Assembly: GCF_045635475.1 (NCBI RefSeq)
Contig: NZ_JBJGXI010000020.1
Coordinates: 1-64,000 of the forward strand
Length of the DNA stretch: 64,000 nucleotides
Source of the DNA: JBJGXI01 sp045635475
Lineage (GTDB): Bacteria; Bacillota; Bacilli; Bacillales; Amphibacillaceae
Direction of reading: 5' to 3'
Position numbers and translations under genes: made by a program. A model generated the notes under the pieces. It saw only the letters and a list, made by a program, of their open reading frames with translations. It did no database searches and was not told the origin of the DNA. Positions 34,386 through 42,551 of this stretch are shown piece after piece. Each line of letters begins with the position of its first letter. Position 1 is the first letter of the stretch.

Positions 34386-35192
34386 TTATTGAACATCTGG
34401 AAAGATTCGGTCAACCATCTCACCAAACTGATCAAAGAAACCTTCGACTGGTCTTCCATTATCAAAATCATTCACGTAGTTGTTTGATAAATCAACAAAA
34501 TCTGGATTAGTCGAAACATAAACGTTGTCGATATTGTTGTCAATAGATTTCACAATCTGCGTAATTTGTTGCTCGATTCGGTCACTTACTTCACCATTAC
34601 CATTTATTTCAGCTGCTACATAGGCATTATTATTCGTTGTTAATACATATGCACTATCTACTTGTTTGATTTCACTTGTTATTCGATCAGCAGCTTGATC
34701 AGATACTTGGTACTCATCCATATTTTTGTTCGTGTTTAAACGAGCATTATTATTTGGATTTTTAGTGTCCGTTTGATTCGTTCTGTTGTTGATTTCTTGC
34801 ACGTTTATATCATCATTATTATTTGGGTAACGCGTATTTTTCGCATTGTCATCATCTCGATACGTATCGATATTGCTACCGAAGCGAATATTATCGGCAG
34901 TGTTGTTGTTATCTAATCGTGCATTGGATCCATTCTGATAACGATTGTTTCTCGTATTTTCACCCAAATGTGCATTATCATCCGCACCATATCGAACGTT
35001 AGTTGTATCTCCATATGGATACTGGTTCTTTGCACCCGTATATGACGGATAATCGGTAGTGCTATTAAACCTTGTTTGTTCCACTCCATTATCTAACCCT
35101 TGATTTGCTTCTTCGTTCATACCATTGGCACATGCAGTAAGTGTTACAGATGCTACGACTGTTAACCCCATTGCTTTCCAATTCATCGGCAT
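34386..35192 (-). CDS. YhcN/YlaJ family sporulation lipoprotein
   Basis: A 268-aa lipoprotein with signal peptide and lipobox LTACA. A low-complexity Asn/Asp-rich region (about 20-150, repeated R-x-G/N-x-N/D-x-N patterns such as NTRYPNNND) precedes the YhcN/YlaJ domain (about 155-260; QAADRITSEIKQVDSAYVLTTNNNAYVA). Family members sit on the forespore inner membrane or spore. AAAGGAGGG precedes the ATG at 35192; the open frame to 35210 is rejected. Linker repeats vary between species and may evolve quickly. Confidence 0.88.
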   Translation of the reverse strand: MPMNWKAMGLTVVASVTLTACANGMNEEANQGLDNGVEQTRFNSTTDYPSYTGAKNQYPYGDTTNVRYGADDNAHLGENTRNNRYQNGSNARLDNNNTADNIRFGSNIDTYRDDDNAKNTRYPNNNDDINVQEINNRTNQTDTKNPNNNARLNTNKNMDEYQVSDQAADRITSEIKQVDSAYVLTTNNNAYVAAEINGNGEVSDRIEQQITQIVKSIDNNIDNVYVSTNPDFVDLSNNYVNDFDNGRPVEGFFDQFGEMVDRIFPDVQ

Positions 35193-35417
35193 AAAGCCCT
35201 CCTTTATCAAAGGTACATGATTAGTTTGGGTATTGACCGAGAAATTATTCTAAATACCTTTAGAACAAACATTGGAACATAAGTTAATTCTGTCCCATAC
35301 ACTGTAAATCCATAGACCACGTAAAGTTTTGGAAACAACACCAATAATGTATCAACATGGAACAACTTATTCTGCTCATACTAATTTTAACCCTTTAAAA
35401 GAAAGAGGGGCTCTTAA

Positions 35418-35654
35418 ATGTATATCCCGGATTATGATAAAGCTTTATATTTTACACTTTGGGGTCAATGGGATGATTTGCTTGTCCTTATGGTAAGAAC
35501 AAATGACGACCTATTATCAAAGAAGATTGAAGGATTTTTACATGCATTCCATTACACATCCAATGAGCAAAATGTAATGACAAGGCATGAGGAATTACTT
35601 CACTATATTGATCACGCCATGGGACATACACCTATTGCTATTATGGAAGTATAA
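35418..35654 (+). CDS. Hypothetical 78-aa cytosolic protein
   Basis: A small acidic protein, no signal peptide or helix spanning the membrane. It opens MYIPDYDKALYFTLWGQWDD and has a C-terminal EELLHYIDHAMGHTPIAIMEV. AGAGGGGC precedes the ATG by 8 nt and a strong terminator follows 12 nt after the stop, so it is a real single-gene transcript. I do not recognise the family. Confidence 0.7.
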   Translation: MYIPDYDKALYFTLWGQWDDLLVLMVRTNDDLLSKKIEGFLHAFHYTSNEQNVMTRHEELLHYIDHAMGHTPIAIMEV

Positions 35655-35665
35655 GGCATAAAATC

Positions 35666-35697
35666 AGCTGACTCTCTAGGGTGAGAGTCAGCTTTGT
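35666..35697 (+). terminator. Terminator after the 78-aa gene
   Basis: AGCTGACTCTC (35666-35676) pairs with GAGAGTCAGCT (35683-35693) over 11 bp; TTGTT follows. Confidence 0.8.
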
Positions 35698-35769
35698 TAG
35701 GTAAATATTCTCGATTCTGGTTCTGATTGAAAAACTCTGCAATCATCTTCTGTAAGCATTTTTCACTTC

Positions 35770-36699
35770 TTATTTGTTCCTATCGATGTTACTAATTAAT
35801 GCTTCCACTAACAACTGTGATTTCAACGCTTCTTGGCCATCGATTTCAGGTCGCTTGTCGTTTACTACCGCGCCGATAAAGTGATGAATACAGTCCTTAA
35901 AACCTCTTGTCTCTAAGATTGTTTCCCACGATCCCGGTGTTTCCGTTGTGATTTGTTGGTTACTTTCCACTTCTAAAGTATTCATATTGCGTACACGTAC
36001 AATCTTATCGTTTGTTATTAATTCCAATTGTTCTAAACTTGAACCCGCTTGACGATGCATCGATGAAGTAAAAAATTGGCCCGCTTTTTGAAAGCTATGA
36101 TGCGTGAACAAGAGTTGATTATAACTATTAATTTTATTAAATTGATCAGTTAGTTTGATATCACCATTGCCAAGCCAACGTAATGTGTCTACAACATGCA
36201 AATAATCATCAAGCATCGTAAAGCTATAATCATTTGGTCCAACGTCATTTGGACGGTGTTTTTCCATATGTACGACATCAAATGTACCTGCTAACGCTTT
36301 GGCTTTAAGATACATAGGTGCAAAACGACGATTAAACCCAACCATTAGTTTGCGGTTATTTTTTTCGCTAATCTCGACTAATTGCTCGGCATCGATCCCA
36401 TTTGCTGCTAAAGGCTTGTCTACATATACATCAACACCATTACTTAACAAAAAGGAAACAACTTCGAAATGTGACTCTGTCGAGCTGTGAACAAATATAG
36501 CGTCACAGGCTTCTTGCAGTGACGTTAAACTATCAAAGCTATTAATTCGATATTGTTGGCAAATTCGCTCGCGTTTTTCTTTGTTCGGAGTGAATGCCCC
36601 TACGAATACCCAATCAAGTTCTTTCGTCAAAATTGGAAGGTAAGCCTTTTGTGCAATTCCTCCAAGACCCACTAACCCAATCCGGATCTTACTCTGCAT
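35770..36699 (-). CDS. Gfo/Idh/MocA family oxidoreductase
   Basis: A 309-aa NAD(P)-dependent dehydrogenase. The Rossmann motif GLVGLGGIAQKAYLP opens the protein; the EKP-type motif reads YVDKPLAANG (lysine of the conserved DKP) and is followed by GFNRRFAP. Substrates in the family are sugars, inositols or biliverdin-like molecules; this one is unknown. It starts 15 bp downstream of the S1C protease gene in the same direction, so the two may be co-transcribed. Confidence 0.85.
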   Translation of the reverse strand: MQSKIRIGLVGLGGIAQKAYLPILTKELDWVFVGAFTPNKEKRERICQQYRINSFDSLTSLQEACDAIFVHSSTESHFEVVSFLLSNGVDVYVDKPLAANGIDAEQLVEISEKNNRKLMVGFNRRFAPMYLKAKALAGTFDVVHMEKHRPNDVGPNDYSFTMLDDYLHVVDTLRWLGNGDIKLTDQFNKINSYNQLLFTHHSFQKAGQFFTSSMHRQAGSSLEQLELITNDKIVRVRNMNTLEVESNQQITTETPGSWETILETRGFKDCIHHFIGAVVNDKRPEIDGQEALKSQLLVEALISNIDRNK

Positions 36700-36714
36700 A
36701 TAATTTCCCCCTTT

Positions 36715-37530
36715 TTAGTCGCTATTTTGTTTTTCATATAAATAATCAATTGGAACAGCAAGACCTACCTTTCCTTCTTCTTCATTATTCTGAGTAGCAA
36801 ACACAACCCCTATCACGTTACCTTCACTATTTATAACCGGGCTACCACTATTGCCACGGTATACGGGTGCACGCAACATCAGTACTGGCTCATCCCAACT
36901 ATCAAGTTGCGTATATCCAATGATTTCTCCTTCATTTGCGATGCCCTGGAATCTTAACGGATTACCTATAAAGTAAAAGTGCTCGTTAGCTGTAAAAGTT
37001 GTTTCCTCAGCTAAGTTTAGATGAGGTAAATCTTCACCTTCTACTTGTAAAACTGCTAAATCAATTTCGGGATAGCTTGCTACGATCTCTGCATCAAATA
37101 AACCTTGTTCAGGAAAAGCAGCCAAAATCGTCGTTTCATCCTCGATCACGTGATGGTTCGTAATGATGGTACCGTCTGCTGATATCGCAAAACCTGTACC
37201 TTTACTATTACCGGCCTCGATGACAACAACTGCCTCCTTGTATTTACTAACTGTATCATTGGTTGATAATTTAGCAGATGTAATTAAAAAATCAATAGCT
37301 GGAATTGAAAATGTTTGTGGGATGATTGCAAATACTTGAATAAACATCGCAATTGCAATTAACCAAAATGCCCATTTCGGAAAAGGACGCTTCGGCTTTG
37401 AAGGTTCTTGTTGTTTAAGCAGCGATTTTTTTCGTTCTTCTTCTATGAGCTGTAAAAGTTCCTCGTCATCAATTTCCTCATATAAGTCATCATCGATAAT
37501 ATCACGATGCTTGTCATCTTCCTTAACCAT
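36715..37530 (-). CDS. Membrane-anchored S1C (HtrA-like) serine protease without PDZ domain
   Basis: A 271-aa protein: acidic N-terminal cytosolic segment (1-48), one membrane helix (about 52-70), then a trypsin-like domain with H127 (TNHHVI), D157 (EIDLAVLQV) and S228 (RGNSGSPV). It ends soon after the protease fold, so the PDZ domain of HtrA/DegP is absent. Likely acts outside the membrane on misfolded proteins. Starts behind a GAGGTG site (AACTTGAGGTGAACG). Confidence 0.87.
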   Translation of the reverse strand: MVKEDDKHRDIIDDDLYEEIDDEELLQLIEEERKKSLLKQQEPSKPKRPFPKWAFWLIAIAMFIQVFAIIPQTFSIPAIDFLITSAKLSTNDTVSKYKEAVVVIEAGNSKGTGFAISADGTIITNHHVIEDETTILAAFPEQGLFDAEIVASYPEIDLAVLQVEGEDLPHLNLAEETTFTANEHFYFIGNPLRFQGIANEGEIIGYTQLDSWDEPVLMLRAPVYRGNSGSPVINSEGNVIGVVFATQNNEEEGKVGLAVPIDYLYEKQNSD

Positions 37531-37565
37531 TCGTTCACCTCAAGTTTAACGGATCGTTAATTTGT

Positions 37566-37605
37566 AATACATAAGCCACTTGCTAGTGCTAGTGGCTTAT
37601 GTATT
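37566..37605. terminator. Terminator between bmrD and the protease gene
   Basis: AATACATAAGCCACT (37566-37580) and AGTGGCTTATGTATT (37591-37605) form a perfect 15-bp stem. It ends the bmrCD transcript just after the stop at 37609, upstream of the protease gene's end of the gap. Confidence 0.8.
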
Positions 37606-37608
37606 ATT

Positions 37609-39639
37609 TTACATTGCTGATTGATTTAACTTTCCTTGTTGCATCTCGTACATATGATAATAAAGTCCTTTTGCTTGTAATAATTGTTCATGATCTCCGT
37701 GTTCTTTTATTGTACCATGATCAAGCACAAAGATTTGATCCGCTTGTTGAATCGTTGATAAACGGTGGGCAATAACTAACGTAGTTCTGCCTCTTTTTAG
37801 TACTTCTAATGCAGCTTGAATCATACTTTCTGTTTCTGTATCAATATTTGCCGTTGCTTCATCAAGAATAAGGATAGAAGGGTCAAACGCAAGCGCACGT
37901 GCAAACGAAATCAATTGCCTTTCTCCCATTGATAATGTGGTAGCTCCTTCATTAACAGGTTCATCATAGCCCATTGGCAGCTTACTAATAAACCGATCAG
38001 CTCCAACAGTCTCCAATGCTTTTATTGCAATTTCCCGGGAAATATCCGTATCATTCATAGTCACATTGGATAAGATCGTGCCTGTAAATAAGAATGGATC
38101 TTGCAGCACAATCCCCATATGCTGTCTCACCTGCTGTCTGGAAAGTTGGCTAATATCTGTTTCATCTATCGTGATCGTACCTTGTTGCGGATCATAGAAA
38201 CGAAATAACAAATTCATAATCGAGCTTTTACCTGACCCGGTGTGACCTACAAAGGCAGCCGTTTGTCCAGCAGGGATATCTAATTGAATATCCTGTAAAA
38301 CGTACTCCTTCGCATCATACGCAAAAGATACATTATTAAACTTCACATGTCCTTTGTAACGATCCACAGCAGTGTGGTCTACTTGTTCTCCTTCATGATC
38401 AATTAACTCAAATACTCTACTAGATGCGACTCGTGCCTGCTCTAGCAATGGTAACTGATTAACAATATCGTTAACAGGATTAAATAACCGTGTTAGGTAA
38501 TCAACAAACGCATAAAGTACCCCTACCGTGACAACGCCTTCCAACCCTATAGAAGATGATCCGAAATACCAAATAAATGTAACGAATGCTAGGTTCCTTA
38601 ATACAGTAACTAAATTGTGTGAAGTTAAGGCACTCAAACGAACAAGTTTTTTATGATACACAAATTGTCGCTGATTTAACTCCTCAAACTCATCGCTAAT
38701 ATAGCGTTCTTTGCGAAATGCTTGAATAATCGACATCCCACGTATTGATTCATTGATCTTGCCATTAATTTCGCTAACTGTAGAACGAATAACTTTATTA
38801 TACTTTGTTCCAAAATGTTTATAAACCTTCATCCATAAATAAATGATCGGCAATATAATAAAACAAATCAATGCGAGTCGAGCATCTAAGAATAATAAAG
38901 CAACATAAATCCCAGCCATATATATTACGCTAGTTACAAACACGGACAAGACTCGCTCATATAAATCACGTATTGCCTCTGTATCATTTGTTATTCTTGC
39001 AACTATTTTTCCAGCCGGGCGATTGACATAATAGTTAATCGGCACCTTTTGGGTATGCTCAAACACATCATTTCGCATTTTCTGCACAATTCGATTGGAC
39101 GCTTTTTGAAGTAAAAATGTCTTTCCAAATTGGAAAACGGACGCAACAAGAAGTAACGAAATATAAAGTGCAATCAACCAAAATATTGGACGTTGCTCTG
39201 GTCGGAAAAACCCTTGCAATTCAGCTAGTGTTATTTTTTCAGCGACTACTTGTATCGTTTCGTTTGGTAGCTTTATTGTTAAGATTCCGTTGTCTATTTG
39301 GCGAGTTCCTTGGAATGGAACCTCTTCTTTTACCCAATAATAATCACGCTCTACCTGAACAATTGATGAAGCGGGTAAAGATGATTGTTGCTCACGATCT
39401 GCTCGATCAGCTCTGATATAATAATCGCCCTTAAAGCGTGCTGAATTTCCCTGATCTTGTTCAACCTCGTACCAGATTGCTTCTATGCCTGTTAAGTGAT
39501 TATCAATAATCCGCTTCGCTATTAATGGACCCATCAATTCAAGACTAACTGCAATTACTAAACAAATTAAGCCTAAAATTATTGTTTTCTTATAATGGAG
39601 AGCATATTGAAACAATCTTTTTTCTGTCGTTGCCTTCAT
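37609..39639 (-). CDS. bmrD: Heterodimeric multidrug ABC exporter subunit BmrD (YheH)
   Basis: A 676-aa half-transporter (B. subtilis BmrD is 673 aa). Six helices form the membrane domain; between helices 1 and 2 lies an unusually long extracellular insert (about residues 45-140), a known feature of BmrD. The nucleotide domain has Walker A GHTGSGKSS, signature LSMGERQ and Walker B LILDEATANID with the catalytic glutamate. It pairs with BmrC, which carries the degenerate site. The two genes overlap by one base (TGATG). Confidence 0.9.
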   Translation of the reverse strand: MKATTEKRLFQYALHYKKTIILGLICLVIAVSLELMGPLIAKRIIDNHLTGIEAIWYEVEQDQGNSARFKGDYYIRADRADREQQSSLPASSIVQVERDYYWVKEEVPFQGTRQIDNGILTIKLPNETIQVVAEKITLAELQGFFRPEQRPIFWLIALYISLLLVASVFQFGKTFLLQKASNRIVQKMRNDVFEHTQKVPINYYVNRPAGKIVARITNDTEAIRDLYERVLSVFVTSVIYMAGIYVALLFLDARLALICFIILPIIYLWMKVYKHFGTKYNKVIRSTVSEINGKINESIRGMSIIQAFRKERYISDEFEELNQRQFVYHKKLVRLSALTSHNLVTVLRNLAFVTFIWYFGSSSIGLEGVVTVGVLYAFVDYLTRLFNPVNDIVNQLPLLEQARVASSRVFELIDHEGEQVDHTAVDRYKGHVKFNNVSFAYDAKEYVLQDIQLDIPAGQTAAFVGHTGSGKSSIMNLLFRFYDPQQGTITIDETDISQLSRQQVRQHMGIVLQDPFLFTGTILSNVTMNDTDISREIAIKALETVGADRFISKLPMGYDEPVNEGATTLSMGERQLISFARALAFDPSILILDEATANIDTETESMIQAALEVLKRGRTTLVIAHRLSTIQQADQIFVLDHGTIKEHGDHEQLLQAKGLYYHMYEMQQGKLNQSAM

Positions 39640-41387
39640 CAGGAGAACACCTCCTGTTCTTTAAGCTGTTGTAACTTATACTGGCTAGCATACCAACCGT
39701 TCTGTTCCATGAGCTTTTCATGGTTACCAATTTCTACAATACAGCCTTCTTCAAGCACAATAATTTGATCGGCGTGCTGTATTCCAGAAATACGATGGGC
39801 AATAATAAAGGTTGTTTTCTCTTGTCGTTCCTTTTTTAAATGTGCAATGATATTAGATTCTGTTTTTCCATCTACAGCGGACAATGCATCATCTAATATT
39901 AAGATATCCGGATTTTTAATAAACGCACGAGCAAGCGCTACACGTTGCTTTTGTCCACCGGATAATGTTACACCACTCTCACCGACCATGGTATCAAGAC
40001 CCTTTGGTAAGTGCTTCATGTCATCTAAAAAATGTGCCAAATCCATAACGCGATAAATCTCTTTATCAGTTGCATCACTTTTTCCAAATTGTATATTCTC
40101 TCTAACCGTTTTAGAGAATAGGATTTGCTCTTGTGGTACATAACCAATCCATGAACGAGTATCATCCATACGTAAATCTTGGATTGGGACACCCGAAATA
40201 GTAAGATTCCCCTCGATCCCCGGATACTCCCGCAACAGTTGCTTCACAAGCGTGGTTTTCCCTGCACCTGTTTTGCCAACAATACCTATCGTTTGTCCTC
40301 TGGCAACCGTTAGCTGAACCTGCTTAAGTTGTTTTACCTCTGTGTCTGGATAACTAAAACTAACATTGTCAAAAACAATATCACCCGGTTTGGATAATGC
40401 TACTGCCTGATTTGGATCTGTTACGTCGGCGGGGTAGTTTAATGTTTCATAAACCCGATCTAAGGATGCATTGCCTCGCTGCATAACATTAATCAATTCT
40501 CCAACAGCAAACATCGGCCAAATTAACATACCTAAGTACACGTTGAAAGAGACGAGTTCTCCAAGTGTAATTGTGTTGTTAAATACAAAGAAAGCTCCGT
40601 AACCTAGTCCAATCGTATACGAGATTCCGACTAACACCTTCATCGTCGGCTCAAACATTGCATCAACCTTGGCAACAGAAAGGTTCTTTTGATAAACGTC
40701 TTCAGTCATGTTTTGAAAACGTCTTTCATCCTGTTTTTCCTGAACGAACGCGCGGATCACACGGACACCTCGAATCGATTCGAGCACATCATTATTCATA
40801 TCACTAAATGCTGCCTGCGCTCGCATAAAACGTTCGTGTATAATATTTCCGTATTTATGCATTACCACTGCCATAATCGGCAGTGGAATTAAAGCTGCAA
40901 TGGTAAGCTTCCAGCTAATTGTAAAACCCATTACTGCAATGATGATAAACATAAAGATACTTGAATCAACTAAAGTTAAAATTCCAAAGCCTGTAGTCAT
41001 CGCGATTGCTTTTAAATCATTCGTTGCTTTGGCCATCAAGTCTCCAGTACGATACCGGTTATAAAATGTCGGTGACATTTTCAAGAAGTGATTCATTAAA
41101 TTAGAACGCATCGTTTTTTCCATAATAGCGGAACCACTAAATAACGTATAATCCCACAGAAAAGAGATGGTATAACTTGAAATAATAATGCAAGCATAGA
41201 TTCCTAATAGCTGCAATATTCTTTCTGTCGTTAATGTTTGGTATTGGATTTCATCGATCGCAAGTCCCACCAATTTCGGTGGGATGATATCGATGAAACT
41301 TGCAACGATTAAAGCAACAATAGCAAACGTATACCTTTTCCAATATTTTTTAAAAAACCAACTTATTTTTTTAAACACCATAAACAT
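39639..41387 (-). CDS. bmrC: Heterodimeric multidrug ABC exporter subunit BmrC (YheI)
   Basis: A 582-aa half-transporter (B. subtilis BmrC is 585 aa). Six helices, Walker A GKTGAGKTT, signature LSGGQKQR, Walker B LILDDALSAVDG. The residue after Walker B is Asp instead of Glu, matching the degenerate site of BmrC. In B. subtilis bmrCD is induced by ribosome-targeting antibiotics through the bmrB leader. Here a long leader with micro-ORFs and terminators precedes it. GAAGGTG lies 7 nt before the ATG at 41387. Confidence 0.9.
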   Translation of the reverse strand: MFMVFKKISWFFKKYWKRYTFAIVALIVASFIDIIPPKLVGLAIDEIQYQTLTTERILQLLGIYACIIISSYTISFLWDYTLFSGSAIMEKTMRSNLMNHFLKMSPTFYNRYRTGDLMAKATNDLKAIAMTTGFGILTLVDSSIFMFIIIAVMGFTISWKLTIAALIPLPIMAVVMHKYGNIIHERFMRAQAAFSDMNNDVLESIRGVRVIRAFVQEKQDERRFQNMTEDVYQKNLSVAKVDAMFEPTMKVLVGISYTIGLGYGAFFVFNNTITLGELVSFNVYLGMLIWPMFAVGELINVMQRGNASLDRVYETLNYPADVTDPNQAVALSKPGDIVFDNVSFSYPDTEVKQLKQVQLTVARGQTIGIVGKTGAGKTTLVKQLLREYPGIEGNLTISGVPIQDLRMDDTRSWIGYVPQEQILFSKTVRENIQFGKSDATDKEIYRVMDLAHFLDDMKHLPKGLDTMVGESGVTLSGGQKQRVALARAFIKNPDILILDDALSAVDGKTESNIIAHLKKERQEKTTFIIAHRISGIQHADQIIVLEEGCIVEIGNHEKLMEQNGWYASQYKLQQLKEQEVFS

Positions 41388-41606
41388 GTGAGCGCACCTT
41401 CAATCTTTTTTTCTATAAATACGTGTTCAATAAAGTTCCATTTTTAGCAACGAGAAGATTGGATGAGGCTAGAAAAATAGGACCGGAGCGTAGACAAAAC
41501 CTACGGGAGGACCAGATTTTTCTGCTGAATCCATTATTCGATGTCAATTTGCTACTTGAGTAATCATCGTGATCGAAATGGGAACTTTTTGAATCCACCT
41601 CTATCA

Positions 41607-41663
41607 CTATCCGCTTTCTTTCCATTCTTCTATTAGTGCTTCTTTTCTGATTTTTTGTAACAT
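41607..41663 (-). CDS. 18-aa micro-ORF in the bmrCD leader
   Basis: Encodes MLQKIRKEALIEEWKESG behind AGGAAGAGG. Its end GAAAGCGGATAG repeats the end of the 19-aa ORF upstream (GAAGGCGGATAG), suggesting the two are diverged duplicates. It lies about 220 nt before bmrC. A 70-codon frame starting inside it (41625-41413) has only a weak site and a Ser-rich, unlikely translation. Confidence 0.45.
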   Translation of the reverse strand: MLQKIRKEALIEEWKESG

Positions 41664-41868
41664 TATCCTCTTCCTTTCATAATTAGCCTTTTTTTTAGTT
41701 TCTTGAAATTACAAAAACAAATTTGTCGATAACTGGAAAACTTCTATTTTCTTTAAATTTAACAATACAAAAAAATGAATATCGGTTAAGGCAAACTCGC
41801 CTAAGTTTATTCCAGTTAAATATCACCTGTAGCATGCTTATCACCTGTTTCTCTATTTAATTCTGTTA

Positions 41869-41928
41869 CTATCCGCCTTCATCCCTTTCACTTACAACAC
41901 CCTGAACTTTTGCTCTTACAATTAACAT
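41869..41928 (-). CDS. 19-aa micro-ORF in the bmrCD leader
   Basis: Encodes MLIVRAKVQGVVSERDEGG with GAAGGGAG 8 nt before the ATG. It lies just after the strong terminator at 42001-42041. Its N-terminus resembles MIVKAK of the 28-aa leader ORF, and its QGVVSER resembles QQIVSER of the micro-ORF at 1969-2022. Likely part of the antibiotic-responsive leader; no direct proof. Confidence 0.5.
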   Translation of the reverse strand: MLIVRAKVQGVVSERDEGG

Positions 41929-42000
41929 TAAAGAAACTCCCTTCTTATTTTGAAAATATATATTATAAAAACTAAGAGCTTTACTCCCTTGTTTTCATAA

Positions 42001-42041
42001 ATAAAAATAAAAAAAACGCATGCGTCCCCGGACGCATGCGT
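42001..42041 (-). terminator. Strong terminator 2 in the bmrCD leader
   Basis: ACGCATGCGTCC (42030-42041, minus strand) pairs with GGACGCATGCGT (42016-42027), a perfect 12-bp stem with a very short loop, followed by TTTTTTTATTTTTAT. It would stop essentially all leader transcripts unless readthrough is arranged. No stop codon of a normal gene precedes it. Confidence 0.9.
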
Positions 42042-42050
42042 TTTCGCATA

Positions 42051-42080
42051 ATAAAAAGGCCACGGACAATAAGCGTGACC
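42051..42080 (-). terminator. Terminator 1 (segments 3:4) of the bmrCD attenuator
   Basis: GGTCACG (42074-42080) pairs with CGTGGCC (42058-42064) on the minus strand with one wobble, followed by TTTTTATTAT. Segment GGTCAC can instead pair with GTGACCT inside the leader ORF, which would open this terminator. Confidence 0.75.
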
Positions 42081-42239
42081 TTGTTCATAACTGAAATAAA
42101 ATAAGTGCACTAAAATGGGGAATATCCCCAATGTTTAGTTACAAATTATAATCCGAGCGTAAGGAGGTCACATGTAAATATGAAGTTCTGATGTTTTTCG
42201 CTTTAACAATCATTAGTTTTTTCATTTTCGTGACCTCCT
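42073..42239 (-). promoter_or_regulatory. Ribosome-mediated attenuator of bmrCD (segments 1, 2 and 3)
   Basis: Segment 1 (42230-42239, AGGAGGTCAC, the ribosome site) pairs perfectly over 10 bp with segment 2 (42162-42171, GTGACCTCCT, within the leader ORF). Segment 2 can alternatively pair over 7 bp with segment 3 (42074-42082, AGGTCAC), which otherwise builds terminator 1 with segment 4. A ribosome stalled early in the leader ORF would cover segment 1, free segment 2 to hold segment 3, and allow readthrough. The layout is read from the sequence; induction by antibiotics is inferred from B. subtilis bmrB. Confidence 0.72.
42139..42225 (-). CDS. 28-aa leader peptide of the bmrCD operon
   Basis: The ORF starts MKKLMIVKAKNIRTSYLHVT and ends SLRSDYNL. 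GAGGAGG lies 8 nt before the ATG and the promoter start is about 27 nt upstream. Codons for HVTSL form the anti-Shine-Dalgarno segment that pairs with its own ribosome site. B. subtilis BmrB is a longer leader (53 aa) with the same role; there is no obvious sequence match. Two micro-ORFs follow before bmrC. Confidence 0.72.
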   Translation of the reverse strand: MKKLMIVKAKNIRTSYLHVTSLRSDYNL

Positions 42240-42258
42240 CTCTTATTTGTGCTTTCTT

Positions 42259-42288
42259 ATTATATTATTTCTTAACATGGTAAGTCAA
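42259..42288 (-). promoter_or_regulatory. Sigma-A promoter of the bmrCD leader
   Basis: Minus strand reads TTGACT (42283-42288), 18-nt spacer, TATAAT (42259-42264, perfect). Expected transcription start near 42252, giving a 5' leader of about 27 nt before the leader peptide ORF and about 860 nt before bmrC. Confidence 0.8.
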
Positions 42289-42405
42289 CAATATTTTTAC
42301 CATTTTAACAAAATTTAACTATAAACTGTAAAAGTGATTATCAGTTGAAAATACATCCATCTACCTATATGATTATAACAACAACTTCATAACCCTATAT
42401 AACTG

Positions 42406-42520
42406 AGTCAATTTCATAATTACCTTATACAGCCATCTTCATCCATATATAGTTCGGAGATGGTTTAATCCAACTATATATGGATGAAGATGGTTAAAAA
42501 TCAATATTATGAAATTGACT
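42406..42520. repeat. 115-nt nested perfect inverted repeat
   Basis: Outer arms AGTCAATTTCATAAT (42406-42420) and ATTATGAAATTGACT (42506-42520), 15 bp, are perfect. Inner arms 42433-42454 and 42472-42493 (22 bp, ending ATATATAGTT / starting AACTATATAT) are perfect too. The two unpaired flanks are both 12 nt and the loop is 17 nt. No T tract follows. It may be a miniature inverted-repeat element or an mRNA leader structure for the carbonic anhydrase gene 31 nt later. Confidence 0.8.
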
Positions 42521-42551
42521 AAACTACATAACAAAGGAGACTTGGTGTAAT

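Noticed and set aside
36715..37530. DegP/HtrA with PDZ domain
   Set aside because: The protein ends within about 25 residues of the protease fold, so no PDZ domain is encoded.
41413..41625. 70-codon frame in the bmrCD leader
   Set aside because: Starts inside the 18-aa ORF, weak ribosome site, Ser-rich translation with no domain.
41928..42131. 67-codon TTG-initiated frame beginning MGIFPILVHLF, loosely like the ErmC leader MGIFSIFVI
   Set aside because: No ribosome site and it reads straight through terminator 2; the resemblance covers only a few residues. The 28-aa and 19-aa ORFs around it have proper ribosome sites.
42161..42175. Plus-strand AAGGAGGTCAC followed by ATG TAA
   Set aside because: This perfect-looking ribosome site is simply the reverse complement of attenuator segment 2; the ORF would be one codon long.
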